Shown here: positions 6,139-6,298 of the stretch, piece after piece
Position numbering within the stretch: the first letter of the stretch is position 1
Layout of the letters: every line of letters starts with the position of its first letter
From: Candidatus Nitrosopumilus sp.
GTDB taxonomy: Archaea; Thermoproteota; Nitrososphaeria; Nitrososphaerales; Nitrosopumilaceae
Length of the DNA stretch: 6,298 nt
Direction: 5' to 3'
NCBI GenBank assembly: GCA_029860565.1
Contig: JAOUAY010000077.1
Coordinates: forward strand, 1 to 6,298
Program-made: the position numbers and the translations under genes
The notes under the pieces: model-generated
Database searches by the model: none
What the model saw: the letters and a program-made list of their open reading frames with translations, nothing else
What the model was told of the DNA's origin: nothing

Positions 6139-6298
6139 TTAATTTAATTTTGTTTTCAATTTATCATATTCTTCCAAAGTAATTTCTCCTTTAGCCAATC
6201 TTGTTTGAAGTATTTCTTTAGGGTTTAAACCTAAAATTGGGTTAAGAATTTTTTTTCTTATTGTGTATTTATTGAGTGAAATTTGTTTTGAGTTACTG
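6139..6298 (-). CDS. C-terminal part of a SHOCT-domain protein, cut by the window edge
   Basis: Read on the minus strand, the frame is open from the window edge (first full codon at 6297) to a TAA at 6141-6139, giving 52 residues. The last part (window residues 26-51, bases 6222-6145) runs PKEILQTRLAKGEITLEEYDKLKTKL. It matches the SHOCT pattern of a short two-helix C-terminal module with the RLAKGEI...EEY core. SHOCT domains usually sit at the end of small membrane or DNA-binding proteins and are thought to mediate oligomerisation or protein contacts. The preceding 25 residues are basic (YTIRKKIL) and not recognisable. No ATG or GTG occurs in frame, so the start and the functional domain lie to the right of the window. 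The gene converges on the aminotransferase, with only 12 bases between stop codons. Confidence 0.8.
   Translation of the reverse strand, partial: SNSKQISLNKYTIRKKILNPILGLNPKEILQTRLAKGEITLEEYDKLKTKLN
6141..6156 (+). terminator. T-rich tract after the aminotransferase gene
   Basis: Bases 6143-6156 read TTTAATTTTGTTTT on the plus strand, beginning 17 bases after the TGA. They are a plausible hairpin-free archaeal termination region. The tract lies inside the 3' end of the opposing SHOCT gene, so any terminator here is embedded in coding sequence. Confidence 0.35.

Overview
The window looks like a compact, AT-rich archaeal chromosome segment, most likely from a marine ammonia-oxidising thaumarchaeon (Nitrososphaerota, Nitrosopumilus-like). 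This placement is an inference. It rests on low-GC codon use, genes joined by 4-base ATGA overlaps, TATA-like boxes placed to give nearly leaderless transcripts, oligo-T tracts at gene ends in place of hairpin terminators, and the general character of the proteins. No rRNA or other decisive marker is present.

Layout. Bases 1-2728 hold the end of a plus-strand operon: the C-terminal three quarters of gatA, complete gatB, and an 87-residue protein of unknown function. The three genes are joined by two ATGA stop/start overlaps. Bases 2729-2774 are a short spacer with an oligo-T tract and a TATA-like element. Bases 2775-4700 encode an AMP-forming acyl-CoA synthetase of the acetyl-CoA synthetase family. 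A 70-base spacer with a candidate promoter follows, then a fold-type I PLP aminotransferase on the plus strand (4771-6126, TTG start). At the right edge the C-terminal part of a minus-strand gene with a SHOCT domain runs in from outside. Its stop lies 12 bases from the aminotransferase stop, so the two genes converge.

How the genes work together. GatA and GatB are the amidase and kinase/transamidase subunits of the tRNA-dependent amidotransferase GatCAB. In archaea this enzyme is generally used to make Asn-tRNA(Asn), while GatDE makes Gln-tRNA(Gln). GatC is not visible and may lie upstream of the window. The 87-residue protein is made in step with GatB and may belong to the same process, but nothing in it proves this. 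The acyl-CoA synthetase and aminotransferase appear to be separate transcription units of carbon and amino-acid metabolism.

The points most worth a second look are the unknown small protein locked to gatAB, the acyl-CoA synthetase whose acetate-gating tryptophan is replaced by glycine, the uncertain TTG start and extended C-terminus of the aminotransferase, and the tightly abutting SHOCT gene. I see no CRISPR array, mobile element, tRNA or rRNA gene. I see no clearly new multi-gene system.
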